Both the position numbers and the translations under genes were made by a program. The notes beneath the pieces were generated by a model, which made no database searches, was not told where the DNA came from, and was given only the letters and a program-made list of their open reading frames with translations. Below are positions 33,101 through 43,175 of a stretch of DNA of 64,000 bases, piece by piece. Location: positions 52,501 to 116,500 of the forward strand of contig JBAKBP010001605.1 in assembly GCA_037953745.1 (NCBI GenBank). The letters run 5' to 3'. Within the stretch, counting starts at the first letter, position 1, and each line of letters opens with the position of its first letter. The stretch is from Lithodes maja. Taxonomy: Eukaryota > Arthropoda > Malacostraca > Decapoda > Lithodidae.

Positions 33101-35253
33101 AGCAAACCCTTCAGTTGCACGGTATATGTTCTGTAGTGTCGTCAGCCTACCATCCCGAGAGTCAGGGAGTCTTGGAGCGGTGGCACTCGACCCTGAAGAG
33201 TATGCTACGCTGTTACTGTGCAGAACATGACACTGATTGGGATTTGGGTCTGCCGTATGTTCTGTTCGCTGCACGTGAAGTCCCAGGAGAGAGCCTGGGG
33301 TTCAGTCCAAATCAACTAGTCTTTGGCCATAATGTGAGAGGACCTTTAAGTATGGTGAAAGAGATCTGGGAGGGCGAAGAGAAGCCGGGGTCTGTACTTA
33401 AATATATCCTTGAGAGCCGGGAGAGACTTATAGGTTGCATGGCAGCGGCAGGTAATAACTTGGTTAATGCACAGGCGGTCATGAAGCACCAGTATGACGC
33501 CAAGGTGAAGCTTCGGGAGTTTTCGGTGGGTCAGGAGGTAATGTTGCTTTTACCTTTGCCTGGACACCCCCTTTCTGCCAAGTTTATTGGGCCGTATGTG
33601 GTGGCTAAGAAACTGTCCGACCTTGATTATCTCGTTGCAACACCTGACCGTAGAAAAAAACATCAGTTATGTCATGTTAACCTCATGAAAGAGTATGTGA
33701 GACGCCCCTCAGAGCCTCTCACTGTCCCTGTGCTGGCCTGCAGCGGCCAGGGTGGAGAAGGAGGTGGGGACAGTCATGCTGCTGAGGAGGATAGCTGGGA
33801 CTGTGTCATTTCCGCGGAACAGTGGGCGGGGAATACTGAACAAGAGGCTAGGCAAGCTGTAAGTCACCTGCCTGAGCACCAGGGTGCTGCTGTCCTAGGC
33901 CTGTTCAGGTCATACCCCTCTGTTTTCGCCGAACACCCAGGTCTCACTACTCAGGTAACGCACGACGTGGACGTCGGTGATAATGTGCCCTTCAAGTCAG
34001 TGCCCTACCGTGTGCCCCCGGTAAAGTTGCCAGCTTTACGGGAGGAGTTAAAGTACATGGTTGAGAGAGGGATGATCACTGAAGGTTATGTGAAGTGGAC
34101 ATCACCCGTCACGTTGCAGCCAAAACCTGACGGCAAGGTGCGGTTCTGCATAGATTTTCGTAGGCTAAATGGCTTGACCACTACCAACCCTTACCCTTTG
34201 CCTCGAGTTGACGACAGCGTGGACAAGATAGGGAATGCAAAGTACCTTACTAAAATTGATCTTGTAAAAGGCTACTGGCAAGTACCCCTGTCGGACCGAG
34301 CTAAGCAAGTTTGTGGTTTTGTGGTAGATGGCAAGACCTACCAATGTAACGTAATGCCTTATGGGCTTAAGAACGCACCTGCCACGTTTCAGAACCTGAT
34401 GAACGATATTTGTGACGAAATCCCTAACTGCACGGTCTACCTTGATGACGTGATAGTGTATGATGACAATTTTGAAAATCACCTAAGGCACTTAGAGACC
34501 CTGTTTGGGAAGTTGCACGATGCTGGGCTGGTGGTGAACCTGAGGAAGTGCGAGTTTGTAAAGGCTACTGTGCAGTATCTTGGCTTCGTGGTCGGGTTAG
34601 GCCGGGTGTGCCCCCCCCTGAGCAAGATACAGGCTATCAATATGTTTCCCAGGCCCACCACTAAGCGCCAGGTCATGCGGTTCCTAGGTATGATAGGCTA
34701 TTATAGGCGCTTCATCCGGGGATACTCTACTGTCTTAGCACCGTTAACTGATCTACTGTCGAAGTCAGTGAAGTTCTGCTGGGCTGCGGAGTGTCAGAGG
34801 GCTTTCGACCTAGTCAAGCACCTGCTGTGTACACATCCGATTTTGAGAGCCCCAGACTTCTCCAGGAGTTTTCAGCTGGCGACTGATGCCAGCGGTGTGG
34901 GTGCCGGGGCAGTGTTACTGCAGACTGATTCCGAGGGCTTGGAACACCCAGTGAGCTTCTTTTCTCGCAAGTTTAATTCGGCACAAAGGAATTACTCGAC
35001 TATAGAGAAGGAGCTTCTTGCTATCGTTTTGTCGCTCAAACATTTCGAAGTTTATGTTCCAGCCTACGGCCCGGTAGTGACGATTTATACGGACCATCAT
35101 CCCTTGAAATTCCTAAATCAGTTTCACAATCGGAATATGCGGTTGACCAGGTGGTCCCTAATGCTCCAAGAGTATAATCTCAACATTCAGCATATTGCCG
35201 GGAGTGAGAACGTGATAGCAGATTGTCTATCAAGGGTTGATGATCCAGGATAG
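30109..35253 (+). CDS. Element C gag-protease-integrase-RT-RNase H polyprotein, intact
   Basis: 1714 residues in one frame. Residues 1-235: N-terminal gag with a coiled coil that carries an exact 45-bp tandem duplication (KLQETQIQQASIERI twice). About 240-430: capsid-like, starting SLSHLIKLVPAFDETAVTEF. Zinc knuckle C482, C485, H490, C495. Protease D569-T-G in LLRDTGASQ. Integrase zinc domain H857, H864, C894, C897; catalytic D928, D987 and E1023 (D,D-35-E); C-terminal segment near 1160-1210. RT follows at about 1300-1500, with YLDD at 1444-1447. RNase H comes last, with D1593 in ATDASG and YTDHHPL near 1663. No stop or frameshift is seen. Gag and pol share one frame, so a single polyprotein is expected. 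The order PR-INT-RT-RH is that of Ty1/Copia, but the domains are of Ty3/Gypsy type, as known for the Gmr1 group. Confidence 0.95.
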   Translation: MNSNCITSTMSNDSSFTGEDNTVQPSNQQVQQMFREGSVISGERDARAFLQTPLTEQRLQAIDCYGLRCLATVLGRDCPDSWPKKNLVACLLGDGDGAVGGVGSWGVPSKPPFHSTPELGPQPASLSTMQQEGSQGQAGLPVNTSRCGSPILCSPPPGLSPEMLFQLELAKFKLQETQIQQASIERIKLQETQIQQASIERIEVARIQANQDATRYQAEMDVEKSRVETTGRHLGGGHRVTDSLSHLIKLVPAFDETAVTEFFARFEKKCREYDWPEVKWAALVSSRLVGKGLKAYDALSLDESVVYGLVKEAVLRAYELQPETYRLKFRGVNKKSDVSFMEHARDLTDAGNNWFRSEHAESAEEIKQLFYLEQFYKCTGTDLTLNIKEKCPKTVEEAAKMADLRLSLIRGCGAAQRAESGQKGRYTPPTRVFDNNKSYDTHNHTKCIAPNNTYKHKPLPFTKGQAPSSPAQGKKPIGDVKCYKCQKLGHYSRECPSNTPAKPVSLVHSIGVSLKAAATARGRLSAAEAHAVKKRTEGSTPVRDTFCSHRGHGFVSWGSELRRVDLLRDTGASQTLLRNFTGKPINAARVVVVQGINATRSYPLVRLELRVGEVCRELDVGIVECLPVEGVDLLLGNDFAVPTSGTPPLVVAERAADVDGENREWVGRCQQDEMACVVTRSRSAAPAQPSTQPRGQWRKDQEKVAKGRKRDIDSAALLGDSVLGPIINTGVDSGPDMVCNKAELGKTSREARAVARATKAVEPTSRGNVLLQNHLDALTPRDISEQQLQDASLARYSNGAIELEEDGDAKPGDFFRLNRILYRRFLDPKSKWEGGARVVDQVVVPNKYRESLLCLAHDVPVAGHLGVTKTLAALGRFFWWPGVKADVCAWVAGCATCQTTGKPNQTIPKAPLFPIPVTGPPFSKVVVDLVGPFPPTSSGNKFLLTIMDVATRYPDAYPMRNGSAKAVVKNLLLFCSRYGFPREVQSDQGSNFTSKLFKQTLQLHGICSVVSSAYHPESQGVLERWHSTLKSMLRCYCAEHDTDWDLGLPYVLFAAREVPGESLGFSPNQLVFGHNVRGPLSMVKEIWEGEEKPGSVLKYILESRERLIGCMAAAGNNLVNAQAVMKHQYDAKVKLREFSVGQEVMLLLPLPGHPLSAKFIGPYVVAKKLSDLDYLVATPDRRKKHQLCHVNLMKEYVRRPSEPLTVPVLACSGQGGEGGGDSHAAEEDSWDCVISAEQWAGNTEQEARQAVSHLPEHQGAAVLGLFRSYPSVFAEHPGLTTQVTHDVDVGDNVPFKSVPYRVPPVKLPALREELKYMVERGMITEGYVKWTSPVTLQPKPDGKVRFCIDFRRLNGLTTTNPYPLPRVDDSVDKIGNAKYLTKIDLVKGYWQVPLSDRAKQVCGFVVDGKTYQCNVMPYGLKNAPATFQNLMNDICDEIPNCTVYLDDVIVYDDNFENHLRHLETLFGKLHDAGLVVNLRKCEFVKATVQYLGFVVGLGRVCPPLSKIQAINMFPRPTTKRQVMRFLGMIGYYRRFIRGYSTVLAPLTDLLSKSVKFCWAAECQRAFDLVKHLLCTHPILRAPDFSRSFQLATDASGVGAGAVLLQTDSEGLEHPVSFFSRKFNSAQRNYSTIEKELLAIVLSLKHFEVYVPAYGPVVTIYTDHHPLKFLNQFHNRNMRLTRWSLMLQEYNLNIQHIAGSENVIADCLSRVDDPG

Positions 35254-35526
35254 TCGTGCACGGTGTGTGGGTTGAGCAGGAGTAAAATTAGGCTATCATA
35301 ACGCCGTCCAAAAAGATTATAAAACAATAAAATAAACGAGAATTTTTTTTTTTAGTTTTGTAAGTCTTTATTGTTGTAGCATGATGCATGCGATATTGTG
35401 TTTTATGTATAATTCACACTTCAGTTGTTGTGCACCTTTTGCAATTAGTGGCAGCTAAGGGTAGCAGGTCGGTTGGTTGCCTGTCAGATTTTGATAATGC
35501 TTCTAAGGTCGATTATCTAAAATCTT

Positions 35527-35533
35527 GGGGGGG
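35527..35533 (+). other. Polypurine tract of element C
   Basis: A run of seven G, then C, directly before the 3' LTR in aaaatcttgggggggc. It corresponds to the tract in element B. Confidence 0.75.
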
Positions 35534-35534
35534 C

Positions 35535-37352
35535 TGTGACGCACCCAGTGCGTGGCAACTTAACCTGATTGTACTCCTTGGTACTCCACTGTGCCGCCGC
35601 GGTGCGGTGCCGCTGTGCCGCTGTGCCGTGCTGGCTGCTTATATTGAGTGTGACAACGTATAACTATGTTCTTTGTATCTCTGCAAAGGTCTCGTCATGT
35701 GCTAACCAGTGGTGGGTTTTGTTTTAAGCCATGTCGAGACCTTCCATTTAATATGTAGTATCAATAGAGAAGTTGATAGATAAGACAATAGGAATTCAGA
35801 GAGAGAGAGTGAGTTAGACTTCAGAGCGAGAGGGTAGCAATGCGCCACGCTGCCGGGGGGGTGGTTGCCAGACGTTGGACCGGTTGGCAGCCCTGCGCTT
35901 ATAGCTAGGTGCGACAGGGTTGGTAGTCCATTGCCGCCTGCCTATGCTGCCTGGGCTGCCCATGTTGTCGTGCTGCACATTGCCTGGAGGCTCGCTGTGT
36001 GTTCCATGATCAGGTTGCCTAGAACCTTTGAGATTCTAACATCCCTTGCCCTCTCTCCCAATTTCTCACGGTTGCACTCTTTCTCTCTGACGACATTACT
36101 CTCATTTCATTCTTCTCTCTATTTAAATGCATACCCTTCCCTTGAGGTCCTAAAGGAGTTTCAGCACTCACCTCTCGTATTACTCTTAGGACAAGCATAT
36201 ATTTACATGTATTAGATTTAAGGGGTTAATGTGAACAGCGATCTTCTTGATGAGGATAGTTGGTGAACGTTCTACATGTTCACGAGTTATATGCCCAGCT
36301 CATCATCCAATTTGTGACTAGACTAGTGCCATGTGTAAGAGCCCGACCATGCCCAGGAGTTGTCTGTAGAGGGGCGAGGACTTAGCCTTGATTTGCCTAC
36401 CGAGCCAGGAGCGAGTGCAGTACCAGAGACTACAGCTCGCTCGTAGTGCCGGTATAGTAGAGTAACGTAATTTATCTGTCCTTGTGTTCTCTGCAGTCTT
36501 TTCCTGGGTTCTCGCTTTCAGTGCTGGGACTCGTTGTTCCTGTGACTTGGCCTGCTAGCTAGAACACATGGGGATGATGAGTGGGTGATATCTTTATTTT
36601 ACTATGCATTGCAGCTCTCTTTAAGTTTATGTATGTAACACTTTACAATACACATTACTCACACACAAGACAACACTATTAATACTTTCATGTATCAATT
36701 AACTGCACTGTCGTTTTGCTGCTGTGTCCGGAGTTCTGTTGCGTAGGGCGCATACGGACTCAGAGGGGAGACAGAGTGAGAGAAGCGAAGTAGCCTATGC
36801 GGTAGTAGGCTACCGGCGCAGTACTGTTGCCTGCAACCTTTTAGTTATTCCAAGTATAGATTCATTCTTATAATAAGTGACTACTATTTATGTTCCTTCC
36901 ATGTGTATTATTAGGTATCTACTGGATCATGAACATCTTGTATGCTACATGCTAGTGCATGTTAGTAGGGGACAGTTATTCTAGTGCACGCGCTTTCAAG
37001 TAGGCGTGTACATTTGTCATTTAGCATTTCACTGTCATACCTTTAGCCTGCTTCTATTCTACATTATTAGAGGCTTAATATTAACGTAGTTTCTTGAGTA
37101 TTGCATTTCTTTAGTAATAACGTAACCTATAAATGTCTGAGGGAGTTTAGCCTCATAGCCTACCCCTGTTGTACACTTTCGCCGAGTTAAGGTACCTCGT
37201 TACCATAGACGATAACTCTGTAGGGCGTTGGTGCTTTTGTTGTCTGGAGCATATAGTATTTGGGACTGGAATCGAGCGTGTCGTTGTCACATAAGCCATT
37301 TCTGTCCTACGATCAAGAATCCCGAATATGTATTGCCGATCCAGCCGTAACA
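35535..37352 (+). repeat. 3' LTR of element C
   Basis: 1818 bp, the partner of 28048-29864. It ends ccgtaaca and runs straight into a satellite unit. Confidence 0.97.
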
Positions 37353-37355
37353 CGT

Positions 37356-38280
37356 GTCTCCACTATACAAGACCAATTCACTTTAGTGTACAATCTCAGA
37401 AAATATTTTTTTGAGAAAATATGATTTTGTCAATTCAATCTTAACTAGCCTAGTTTTAGGGTGATTTTAGCTCTGTTGTATGTCTACATCTCGTGTAGAC
37501 AGCCTAGTTATAGAGGCTCTAAATCCTGTTTTATGTCTCCACTATACAAGACCAATTCACTTTAGTGTACAATCTCAGAAAATATTTTTTTGAGAAAATA
37601 TTATTTTGTCAATTCAATCTTAACTATCCTAGTTTTTAGGGGATTTGATCTCTATTATATGTCTACATCTCATGTATTAAGATAGCCTTGTTATAGGGGC
37701 TCTAAATCCCGTTTCGTGTCTCCACTGTACAAGACCAATTCACTTTAGTGTACAATCTCAGAAAATATTATTTTGAGAAAATATTATTTTGTCAATTCAA
37801 TCTTAACTAGCCTTGTTTTTAGGGGGATTTTAGCTCCATTATATGTCTACATCTCATGTATTAAGATAGCCTTGTTATAGGAGCTCTAAATCCTGTGTTG
37901 TGTCTCCACTATACAAGACCAATTCACTTTAGTGTACAATCTCAGAAAAATATTTTTTTGAGAAAATATTATTTTGTCAATTCAATCTTAACTAGCCTAG
38001 TTTTTAGGGGGATATTAGCTCCGTTATTTGTCTACGTCTCATGTATTATGATAGCCTAGTTATAGGGGCTCTAAATCCCGTTTCGTGTCTCCACTATACA
38101 AGACCAATTCACTTTAGTGTACAATCTCAGATTTTTTTTTTTTGAGAAAATATTATTTTGTCAATTCAATCTTAACTAGCCTAGTTTTTAGGGTGATTTT
38201 AGCTCTGTTATATGTCTACATCTCGTGTAGATAGGCTAGTCATAGGGGCTCTAAATCCCGTTTCGTGTCTCCACTATACT
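37356..38280. repeat. Satellite array, five units of 179-185 bp
   Basis: Units start with gtctccactatacaag at 37356, 37535, 37718, 37902 and 38087, and a sixth begins at 38267 but breaks off after about 14 bases. Each unit holds caattcactttagtgtac, an A/T-rich centre (gagaaaatattattttg) and ctctaaatcccgtttcg. Units differ by scattered substitutions and small indels. The array starts at the LTR end and stops at the terminal repeat of the next element. Monomer length and AT content would suit a dispersed or pericentromeric satellite. Confidence 0.9.
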
Positions 38281-38515
38281 ATAGGTTTGACTCCTGTAAG
38301 GAGATAAAGAAAACCTAATATTTAGTAGTGGCCCCGTAATCATTGACGAACATGCCTATTACATAAGGCATCCTCTTCAAACACTAATCCGCCGTAGTTT
38401 GAATCTACCGCGCAGAGCATTTAAAAACTGAGGAGCCTTCATCATGAGCGCACGCGACCTCACTCATGGCTTCAGTCATTATGAATTGGGTTCTCACTAC
38501 GAAAAAACTTCGTAA

Positions 38516-40406
38516 AAAATAAAAACAAAAAGAAAATAAGAATAACTATCTAATAAGCTTTCCATCATATCGTGGATGTACTTGTGTGGATCTCTGACCA
38601 GACGCTGATTCAGGCGTCATTCCTCCTTCTCTGCTCTGCGCTCAGCCTGCCCGGACGTGTCTCCCCACGCTCCGCTGGTTCCGCATTTGTTGCGTCCCTA
38701 GTGAGTTTTTTCTCATTTGTTTACTCCGGGATGTATCGAGTAAGGTTAGGATATGCGTAGCAGGAGTGTCCTGGGCTGGTTGCCCGTAGTGCAGTGTATT
38801 TGGAGTCGTTTGTTTGGGGCGTCTATTTCGGACGTACCCTCGTGGTCCTGTTGTGGACATGTGAACTTTTTCACAGTTAGTTAGCTTGTGGTGCAGGCGG
38901 CTTTCATTACGCGTTAATTATTGCTGCCTTTTATCTTTCTGATGAGGTAAGCTTTGCTTCTGACGTTCCCTGCGTTATTTTCTTCACTTAGTGAAGTTTT
39001 TTCTGGGTTCCGAGTCAGTCTTCCCTTTGTCGGAAGTTTTTTCTACAGTGGTGTGTTGGCGATGGTTCCTGTTGTGATATTCCCAGTGTTTTGTGTTTAT
39101 TTCAACTTTTCCTATTCCGTCTACTTAGGCCTAGCCAGCCGCTCGTAGTTTTGCCACATGTACAAGTGTTATTGGTTATTATGTATAAATATACCCTACT
39201 GTGCCATGTGTGTCCGGGTTTTAGTTGTGTATTGGCTAATTCCTCGGACTATGTTTGTTTCCTGGTTTAGTTGTGTATTGGCTAATTCCAGGGAACGGAT
39301 TATTATTGTATTCTTAGGTTTGTCGTGCGTGGCTTCCTTCGTGTACAGTGTACGTTCAGATGGTGTCTGATCGGGGTGGGTGTCCTTCCGGCGGGTTTTT
39401 TCTCGGTTTCACCATGAGAAAACCCGGCCGAGAGCCGTGTTAGGCCACACATGGTTTTTAACACAGGTTGTGTCCCCGGCGATAAGGTGTCTGTGGCTCT
39501 CCAGGACTGCGTCTCTGTTGGTACCTGGTTTCAGGCCCATTTTGTTTCCCGGCGGACTGGCTGTTCCCATCTATAAAACTTTGTTCTTGCGAACATACGT
39601 TATGAAGTTTTTCTACCAGGTTTTACAAAAAACACATGAAAAACCTAGCTGTTGTTAAGGGCTTTCCTACCCGGCGATCTTTTACAAAGATGCGGGGACA
39701 GGAACTTATGGGGTTAACGTTTGACATCTCACCCGGCGGGTGTACCTTGGAAGGGTGGGATAATCTATTAAGTCATTCAGTGAATTAACCATTCCATTCT
39801 TAAGCAATACTGTTTGTATCGCCGCCTTTATTTTTTACGGCAATTGAAGGTTCAATTAGAGTTAAAAATCGTTTTTTCACACCCGGCGGGTGCTCCTACT
39901 TGGAGGAAATCAGGAATTTTCAAATTCATTTTCGATTTAACTACTTAATTCAGTGATACATTTAGGTATCGCCGCCTTCATTTTTACGGCGATCTTTTTG
40001 TGACAATTCGTTAGAAATCAGATCTCGTGCCAGCCTGCCCTGTGTTATTATACAAAAAATATTTCAAGGGCCGGCGTCTTTATGGGGGGTTGTTTTTGTT
40101 CCATTATTGAATCTTGAGACAGTCACCACCAGAAAGACTATAATCGCCATGCTGGACCGATTTTTGTCAGAGGGTATTCTTCACTTTCTTCAAAAGATTT
40201 GTTTAGATATTCTGAAACCCCGCCGCATAGCGAGCTGTGTTCGTTGTGTCATCACATCTCGTTATCCGGTGGGCTATTAACACTTGTGTGCGAACATGTT
40301 GGATTAACCTTATGAGCATTAATTCCTGGAAATTTTCTTTTTTTCCAGAGCTGGGCTCCGGCGGACCAATACAGACCCGGCGGTAGTTCCCACACCAGTC
40401 TCTGTC
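38516..40406. other. DIRS-like leader, non-coding, with repeated hairpin words
   Basis: No long ORF is seen. Near-palindromic cacccggcgggtg occurs twice (about 39729 and 39880), each followed some 90 bp later by a gccgcctt..tttttacggc hairpin. This indicates a diverged tandem duplication of about 150 bp. The word tttagttgtgtattggctaa is also doubled at about 39220 and 39266. Confidence 0.5.
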
Positions 40407-42393
40407 ATGGCTACCGTGGCCCCAGTCTTTGCTTTATGCACTACCCCTGCTTGTGCTGGTATCCCTCTTTTTGCGCATACCCTTTGCATAAGGTGTGTTA
40501 AATGTCTAGACCGTTCAAGGGGTCTCTGGGTTATGCGTAATTGTTCTTTTTGCTCCCAATTAGCGATAAAAGTCCTTTGCGATAATGATAAGACCGCAGC
40601 AGTAGCGTTACGAGAAGTAAGGCAACAGATGTCAGCATACACTACGATTGTTGCTCATAAATCACTTCAATGTGATAATGTCCCTCTGTGGGATAAGTTA
40701 TTATCTGAACACCCTCCCCCTAAACGTTCCTCTAGAGTCACGAGTCATGCACCGGCGGAGACTGGTCAGGGTTCGGTATCCTCTGCGGCTACACCCAAAC
40801 GTCCACGAGAGCCTACACCTCCGGCATCCGCCTCATCATCTCGGGCGAGATCTCGGTCCAGGTCACCTCTCAGACAACAGTCATCTAGTCTTGCCTCTTC
40901 ACCGGCGAGGAAGAAGAGTAGGACGGAAAGTTCCACCAGTGGTCACGGCGATGATTCCTCGAAATCTAAGAGTAGTTCACGATCACATCGTAGCCATAAA
41001 TCCTCCAAAAAGGATTCACATAAAAAGAAGTCCTCCCTACATTCACAAGTTCCTAGTACCTCTCTTCATACCTCTACCCCAGACAGAGTTTGTGTTAGGT
41101 CTCAGGGGTCCAGTGAGGTGCCTGTCCTTAAAGAGGATTTACCCATAAATATTTTGACCCTGGAATTAGAAAATTCGGGGGGGTTCAAGTCGGGATAATG
41201 TGTCTGACTCTCAAGAAAGTGTAGGCCAAGGCCTCGGGGTCTGGCGTTTTGCTCAGCCAGGGCCCGACCACCCACGTTCGACTCAAACGAGTCACACAGT
41301 AGCTGATGTCCACAGGGACGCGGCGATCCCATCCTCTATTCCTGACTTGTCTTGGCAGCAAGGTACCCCGGCTTCGGAGGGATCTTCTCAGGAAGAGAAA
41401 GACGAAGTTTCAATAATTTCGGAAATGGAAGGGCAAGAGTCAGGCTCAGGCTTAGACGCCGCGCAGGATATTAATGATTCACCTGTAAGTTCATCTTCAA
41501 ATCAATTTGTTACTGCGCAAGAAATTAATGGGCTGCTTACTCAGGCTTTATCTAGATTTTTTGGCCAACAACAGGAGGCCCCCACGTTAGACTTGGGGGC
41601 TCCCACGACAAGTGCTACGGTACGGCCTCTGATGACTTCGACTGTCTTATCTAAGATCCCTAACCCTCCCACTATGTCAACATCGGTAGCTACCAAGCCT
41701 GCTACGGCGGCATTAACAACTTCCAATGTCAGGGTCATCACGGATGTTAATCCACCCCCTCTAGACAAAGCACCTAGAAAGGTAGCTATGCCCTTGCTTT
41801 ATGGACCAGACAAGTCTTGGGTCCTTTTGACCCCCACTAAACCAGAGTTGGCCCAGCCTACCTTGTCAGGGGAGCTCCCAGTACCGAGTGAGTGGGTCAT
41901 CCAAGGCAACAAATCAAAGAAATTAAGGGCCTTGGATAATTTGGGAAATGTACTAGATGTAAACATTAAGGCTATACCTAGTTATTATCACCAGGACTAC
42001 TTTGTGTATGCTACTAAGCCAGCTTTACCCCCTGCCTCAGCTTCAAAGCTATTTTCAGACTGGTCTAAGCTGGATGGGTTTAACGATATTAAGACTTTGT
42101 CAGCTCTCACTCCTGAACTTGATTTACAGACCGTCACAGACGAAGCAGCTAATCCTGTTTTGAAGGTGGGGCAGTTGGGTCCAGGACCTTGGGTAGATTG
42201 GGAAATAGAGGCTCAAAACTTTGCAACGACATTTACTTCGAAATCTTCCCATCAGATCCCTCAAGATACTCATTCGTGGTTCTCCATGCCTGTAGGGTCT
42301 GCAGGCGGAGTCCCGTCAGCTTTGTTTTCTTTCCTAGCTGCCCCTAAAATTAATCTTTGTGAGCTGAAAGACCCTTTCACCACCCCTACCCCC
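40407..42393 (+). pseudogene. DIRS-like gag, split by one frameshift
   Basis: Frame one (40407-41198) starts MATVAPVFALCTTPAC and has a Cys/His pattern, C-X4-C then HTLCIRCVKC and NCSFC, like the N-terminal zinc motif of DIRS gag. A Ser/Arg/Lys-rich tract follows (SRARSRSRSPLRQQ, KSKSSSRSHRSHKSSKK). The frame changes near a run of seven G at about 41177-41183. Frame two (from about 41185) continues DNVSDSQESVGQ, then a conserved-looking region (PLLYGPDKSWVLLTPTKPEL, AIPSYYHQDYFVYATKP). The reading frame then runs into a poly(T) tract read as Phe, which is foreign sequence. I assign DIRS by pattern and by the terminal repeats. It could be gag of another element class. Confidence 0.5.
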
Positions 42394-42417
42394 TTTTTTT
42401 TTTTTTTTTTTTTTTTT
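42394..42417 (-). mobile_element. Poly(A) tail of a minus-strand retroposed insert (poly(T) on plus)
   Basis: 24 T interrupt the DIRS-like gag. On the minus strand this is the poly(A) end of an insert whose body lies rightwards. The preceding sequence on that strand, aagttggaatatag, has no clear AATAAA. A minus-strand frame (42689-42270) reads into the tail, but I recognise no domain in it. The other end of the insert and a target duplication were not found. Confidence 0.4.
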
Positions 42418-43175
42418 CTATATTCCAACTTACTTCCTCTCGGGCATAGGCTGAGAGCCTTAACATTCACCGCTTTACAATGAACAGTGAAGCCCGTGAG
42501 GTCTTGTTCCAGTCTAGGGAGTGAGACATGTGAAGCACGTAGAGTACAACGAGCACCTGCCATCTTGCCTTCACATGAGGCACGGTGCTCACTCATGGCC
42601 CGAAACAACCCCATCTCTGAAGCCACCTCGTTCCCGTGCTTCACTATCTCACCAACTACACTCGGACTCTCACACTTACACACACACACAACGCCACCTG
42701 TTGAGCAGATAACTCACCAGGCATTGCACCCCTATAGCATATTTTGAATATGGGAATATTCATACAGTGCTATTTAATCAGGGAACAATGAGGGTATTTT
42801 ATTGACGTTTCGGTGGGCTTGTGGTAATGCACTGATACTAGGTACAGCACAAATTCCATCCCAATAATATCTTCCCATTGATACATCGGGAATTGAACCC
42901 GGGACCTTTGGATTACCAGGCCAGTTGTCTGTTACTAATGTTTGATCCATATTTGGTAAGGTTATTGGGTGGTAAATGGTCAAAAAGGTGACTTTGGGGA
43001 AGTCGTCAGAACCAATAGAATTAATCCCATAAGTTCTTTGCTTTGTGTAGCGCGTGTTTGCGTAGCGCGGCGCGGTCCCAGTACGATATACCCGCGCTAC
43101 CCGAGGGAGGACTGTATACTGTATATGAATTTATCGTATATATTAATATAATTTATCGTATAGAGCAACCTAGAT
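42418..43175. other. Mixed retroposed sequence without a supported gene
   Basis: This stretch holds the body of the poly(A) insert and a tRNA-derived SINE head (42885-42940). A short TA-rich segment with repeated tttatcgta words follows, directly before the BEL LTR. Confidence 0.4.
42885..42940 (-). mobile_element. tRNA-derived SINE head
   Basis: On the minus strand tggcctggtaatccaaaggt is followed by cccgggttcaattcccg. This is the anticodon arm to T arm of a tRNA, with a good RNA polymerase III B box (GGTTCAATTCC). The D-arm side is too diverged to call a functional tRNA gene. It is best read as a SINE or tRNA pseudogene. Confidence 0.55.

Larger units (their letters stand above)
28048..37352 (+). 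mobile_element. Gypsy element C (Gmr1-like) with an intact polyprotein and two LTRs
   Basis: A full-length plus-strand LTR retrotransposon. The LTRs (28048-29864, 35535-37352) begin TGTGACGCACC and end CGTAACA. It has a tRNA-Arg-type primer-binding site, one uninterrupted gag-pol ORF of 1714 codons and a G-run polypurine tract. The two LTRs differ at about a dozen positions of 1817. The flanks do not match: ..atatat before and cgtgtctcc after, the latter inside a satellite. There is thus no target duplication, which points to recombination between copies or an assembly join. It is the only element here whose coding region looks ready to work. Confidence 0.95.
38281..42393 (+). mobile_element. 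DIRS-like retrotransposon, 5' part only
   Basis: A terminal segment (38281-about 38515) is followed by a long leader and a gag-like ORF pair (40407-42393). The start ataggtttgactcc... tatttagtagtggccccg recurs at 53.57 kb, and inverted at 54.04 kb. This segment and the inverse of 53.81-54.04 kb also share ggg[tt]ctcactacgaaaaaactt. Terminal repeats in opposite orientations are typical of DIRS1-like elements, which are known to be common in Decapoda. No RT or tyrosine recombinase is present because the element is cut off by a poly(T) start at 42394. Confidence 0.5.

Noticed and set aside
37356..38280. Five repeated units as a CRISPR array
   Set aside because: Whole 180-bp units are similar, with no unique spacers; it is a satellite.
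42270..42689. 139-codon minus-strand ORF ending in a Lys run
   Set aside because: The Lys run is the poly(A) tail of an insert. The upstream part shows no domain that I recognise.
42885..42940. Functional tRNA gene on the minus strand
   Set aside because: B box and anticodon arm are recognisable, but the acceptor stem and D arm are not; a SINE or pseudogene fits better.
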